Source: an uncultured Eubacteriales bacterium (GTDB lineage: Bacteria; Bacillota; Clostridia; Oscillospirales; Oscillospiraceae). Taken from it: a stretch of 8,171 bases of DNA. The notes beneath the pieces were generated by a model. The model saw only the letters and a list, made by a program, of their open reading frames with translations, had not been told where the DNA came from and did no database searches. A program made the translations under genes and the position numbers. This document shows positions 6,618 through 8,171 of this stretch, in pieces. Positions within the stretch are counted from its first letter, which is position 1. The number at the start of each line of letters is the position of its first letter. The DNA is taken from the NCBI GenBank assembly GCA_902475515.1, contig CABSAB010000049.1, forward strand, positions 1 through 8,171, in the 5' to 3' direction.

Positions 6618-6678
6618 GCGTTTTTTCCCAAAAGGGGGCGGGAAATGCAAAAAGTTGGCGGCTGGGACGAAAAAACTA

Positions 6679-6706
6679 TTGTAATTTTCCGGGAGCGTGC
6701 TATAAT
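6679..6706 (+). promoter_or_regulatory. Extended -10 promoter of the aroF-aroB operon
   Basis: A consensus TATAAT (6701-6706) is preceded by TGC (6698-6700), an extended -10. TTGTAA (6679-6684) lies 16 bases upstream as a partial -35. Transcription would start near 6713, about 200 bases before aroF, leaving a leader that contains the Phe-rich ORF and an intrinsic terminator. Confidence 0.75.
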
Positions 6707-6738
6707 ATGGGCAATTCATCCGATGAAAGGGATCATCT

Positions 6739-6819
6739 ATGAAGCGTTTGACCAATCGATTTTACGGCTTTTTTACCTGCTTCTTTTTTGGAAGCGGGCA
6801 TTTGTCGTATACGGATTGA
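6739..6819 (+). CDS. Phe/Tyr-rich leader peptide of the aroF-aroB operon (attenuator)
   Basis: A 26-codon ORF, ATG 6739 to TGA 6817-6819, begins about 26 bases after the predicted transcription start. AAAGGG (6726-6731) is a plausible ribosome binding site 7 bases upstream. Residues 7-17 read R-F-Y-G-F-F-T-C-F-F-F: six Phe (8, 11, 12, 15, 16, 17) and Tyr9 in 10 codons, with Tyr24 later. This composition is like the PheL leader peptide of Escherichia coli. The ORF precedes a terminator and then the first gene of aromatic amino acid synthesis. The expected role is regulatory: a ribosome slowed at Phe (or Tyr) codons when charged tRNA is scarce would let transcription continue into aroF. The peptide itself is unlikely to have a function. 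The stretch is T-rich, which makes Phe codons likelier by chance, so certainty rests on position and the downstream hairpins. Confidence 0.7.
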   Translation: MKRLTNRFYGFFTCFFFGSGHLSYTD

Positions 6820-6881
6820 GTCAAAACTTCAAAGGACTGTGTGGGCTCCTGCTGAATTTTGATTCAGGCAGGAGCTTTTTT
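6776..6881 (+). terminator. Attenuator: pause hairpin, antiterminator and terminator before aroF
   Basis: The terminator is 6845-6857 paired with 6862-6875: GCTCCTG/CAGGAGC plus CTGAAT/ATTCAG, 13 bp with one bulged G (6868) and a TTTG loop, followed by T6 at 6876-6881, 33 bases before aroF. Upstream, CCTGCTTC (6776-6783) pairs with GAAGCGGG (6791-6798) over 8 bp including one G-T, forming a hairpin inside the leader ORF. The AGCGGG of that hairpin (6793-6798) can instead pair with CCTGCT (6848-6853) in the terminator's left arm, which would break the terminator. This gives segments 1:2, 2:3 and 3:4. The terminator is clear. The 6-bp antiterminator is weaker and was found by eye. Confidence 0.75.
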
Positions 6882-6914
6882 GCGGTCTTATTTTCATACA
6901 GGGGAAGTGTTTTT

Positions 6915-7910
6915 ATGGTCATTATTATGAAGCCCGGCACAGGGAAGGAGCGCATTGAGGCCCTGGCCCATGAGCTGGAGAAAAAGGGATTGCAGGTGGG
7001 CATCACCAACGGGGAGCACTGCTCCATCCTGGGGCTGGTGGGAGACACCACCAATCTGGACGCGGACGATTTGATGCTCCACGAGGGCGTGGAGCGGGTC
7101 ATGCGGGTCCAGGAGCCTTACAAAAAGGCCAACCGGAAATTCCATCCCGAGGACAGCGTGATCTCCGTGGGGGACGCGAAGATCGGCGGCGGGAATTTCA
7201 CGGTGATCGCCGGGCCCTGCTCTGTGGAGACCGAGGCCCAGATCACCGCCGTGGCGAAGGATGTGAAGAAGAGCGGGGCGAAGCTCCTGCGGGGCGGGGC
7301 GTTCAAGCCCAGAACGTCGCCCTACTCATTCCAGGGTATGGGCGTCCAGGGGCTGGAGCTGCTGCTGAAGGCCAAGAAGGCCACGGGGCTTCCCATCGTC
7401 ACGGAGATCATGAGCCCCAAATACTGCGAGATCTTCGAGAGCACCGTGGACGTGGTGCAGATCGGCGCCCGGAATATGCAGAACTTTGACCTCTTAAAAG
7501 AGGTGGGCAAGATGAGTAAGCCCGTGCTGTTAAAGCGGGGCCTTGCCAATACCTACGAGGAGTGGATCATGTCCGCCGAGTACATCATGAGTGAGGGCAA
7601 CGAGAACGTGATCCTCTGCGAGCGGGGCATCCGGACCTTTGAGACCTACACCCGGAATACCCTGGACGTGGCGGCCATCCCCAGCCTGCGGCGGATGACC
7701 CATCTGCCCATTATCGTGGACCCCAGCCACTCCGGCGTCTTCCCCATGAACTTCGCCAGGGCTGTGGGGGCCGACGGCATCATTGTGGAGGTCCACAACG
7801 ATCCGCCTCGGGCCCTTTGCGACGGCAAGCAGAGCCTGACCCCGGTGCAGTTCGACGCGCTGATGGAGAAGGCCACAGCCCTGGCGAAGTTCATGGGGAA
7901 GACCCTATGA
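6915..7910 (+). CDS. aroF: 3-deoxy-7-phosphoheptulonate (DAHP) synthase, type I-beta with N-terminal ferredoxin-like domain
   Basis: A 331-residue enzyme that condenses phosphoenolpyruvate and erythrose 4-phosphate, the first step of the shikimate pathway. Residues 1-70 (MVIIMKPG start) form the ferredoxin-like regulatory domain that makes the Thermotoga-type enzyme sensitive to Phe/Tyr. The barrel follows: FHPED, IAGPCSVE with metal ligand Cys102, RGGAFKPRTSPYSFQG (127-142), QIGARNMQNF (182-191), LLKRG (205-209), ILCERGIRTFE (233-243), DPSH with His272, VEVHNDP with Glu292, and Asp303. The loop after His272 is about 6 residues shorter than in the Thermotoga enzyme. The start is the ATG at 6915, matching the family N-terminus, with AGGGG about 10 bases upstream. 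The frame is open far upstream, but that is antisense to metG. First gene of an operon with aroB, controlled by the leader attenuator. Confidence 0.95.
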   Translation: MVIIMKPGTGKERIEALAHELEKKGLQVGITNGEHCSILGLVGDTTNLDADDLMLHEGVERVMRVQEPYKKANRKFHPEDSVISVGDAKIGGGNFTVIAGPCSVETEAQITAVAKDVKKSGAKLLRGGAFKPRTSPYSFQGMGVQGLELLLKAKKATGLPIVTEIMSPKYCEIFESTVDVVQIGARNMQNFDLLKEVGKMSKPVLLKRGLANTYEEWIMSAEYIMSEGNENVILCERGIRTFETYTRNTLDVAAIPSLRRMTHLPIIVDPSHSGVFPMNFARAVGADGIIVEVHNDPPRALCDGKQSLTPVQFDALMEKATALAKFMGKTL

Positions 7911-8171
7911 GCAGTCTGCGGGTGAACCTCCCGGGACGGGAGTACGATATAATCTGTGAGCGCGGAGCCTTGGACCGGGTGGGAAGCCTGGTTCGGCCCC
8001 TGCTTCGGGGGAAATTAGCGGCAATCGTCACAGATTCCAACGTGGAGCCCCTGTATGCCTCTCGGGTGGCAAGGAGCCTGCATCTGGCGGGATTCCAGGC
8101 GGCGATCCTGGAGATCCCCGCCGGAGAGACCAGCAAATGCCCGGAGGCGCTGGCGGAGGTGGCCGCAGCAA
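7907..8171 (+). CDS. aroB: 3-dehydroquinate synthase, N-terminal part, cut by window end
   Basis: ATG at 7907 overlaps the aroF TGA (ATGA), a sign of translational coupling. The 88 visible residues begin MSSLRVNLPGREYDI. They contain AAIVTDSNVEPLYA (about 42-55), the NAD-binding Rossmann beginning of this enzyme, and IPAGETSKCPEAL (about 70-82), matching the GExxK motif region of AroB. The enzyme converts DAHP, the product of aroF, to 3-dehydroquinate using NAD and a divalent metal; the metal ligands lie beyond the window. GGGGAAG in the end of aroF can serve as its ribosome binding site. Pathway neighbours and the AroB motifs make the call firm despite truncation. Confidence 0.92.
   Translation, partial: MSSLRVNLPGREYDIICERGALDRVGSLVRPLLRGKLAAIVTDSNVEPLYASRVARSLHLAGFQAAILEIPAGETSKCPEALAEVAAA

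Larger units (their letters stand above)
6565..6716. repeat. 13-bp direct repeat, one copy at each of two divergent promoters
   Basis: AATATGGGCAATT occurs exactly at 6565-6577 and again at 6704-6716. The first copy sits at the predicted start of the metG transcript (minus strand). The second overlaps the end of the -10 and the start site of the aroF transcript (plus strand). Only these two 13-base positions are the repeat; the rest of the interval is the promoter region between them. Confidence 0.55.

Noticed and set aside
6543..6720. T-box or SAM riboswitch upstream of metG
   Set aside because: The predicted metG leader is only about 40 bases, with no T-box consensus, specifier hairpin or terminator.
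5664..6914. Upstream extension of the aroF frame (to 748 codons in total)
   Set aside because: The frame stays open by chance antisense to metG. The family N-terminus begins at MVIIMKPG (6915), and the aroF promoter and terminator lie inside the extension.
6724..6915. An in-frame ATG at 6724 that would add about 64 residues to aroF
   Set aside because: It has no good ribosome binding site, the added residues do not belong to the DAHP synthase family, and the frame runs through the attenuator hairpin.

Overview
The window looks like chromosomal DNA from a fairly GC-rich Gram-positive Firmicute, most likely a gut Clostridia member of the Oscillospiraceae type. This is inferred from AGGAGG-type ribosome binding sites, a LAGC-type lipoprotein signal, an RqcP/YabO-type S4 protein and a Thermotoga/Bacillus-type DAHP synthase. 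No phage, transposon, CRISPR, tRNA or rRNA sequence was seen, and the genes appear intact apart from the two cut by the window edges.

Layout: 1-339 (-) is the start of a small NTF2/SnoaL-like protein, divergent from 630-2372 (+), an ABC-transporter substrate-binding lipoprotein with a strong promoter and a 5'-leader stem-loop. Two back-to-back hairpins (2385-2457) end this gene and the convergent 2462-3400 (-) hormone-sensitive-lipase-type esterase. Next, 3640-4269 (+) is a Vat/CatB-type hexapeptide acetyltransferase, possibly a streptogramin A acetyltransferase homologue. It shares a bidirectional terminator with the convergent metG-rqcP operon (6542-4313, -), which encodes methionyl-tRNA synthetase and the ribosome-quality-control factor RqcP. 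Divergent from metG is a shikimate-pathway operon, aroF (DAHP synthase, 6915-7910) overlapping aroB (3-dehydroquinate synthase, from 7907, cut by the window end).

The most interesting element is the leader of aroF-aroB. A good extended -10 promoter drives a transcript with a 26-codon leader ORF (6739-6819) containing six Phe and one Tyr within residues 8-17. It is followed by a hairpin plus T6 terminator (6845-6881) upstream of aroF. A six-base segment, CCTGCT, occurs both in the leader ORF and in the terminator's left arm, and an intervening AGCGGG can pair with either. This is the 1:2 / 2:3 / 3:4 layout of ribosome-mediated attenuation, here apparently sensing phenylalanine (and perhaps tyrosine), end products of the chorismate pathway that aroF starts. 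A 13-bp direct repeat also lies at each of the two divergent promoters (metG and aroF), suggesting a possible shared regulator.
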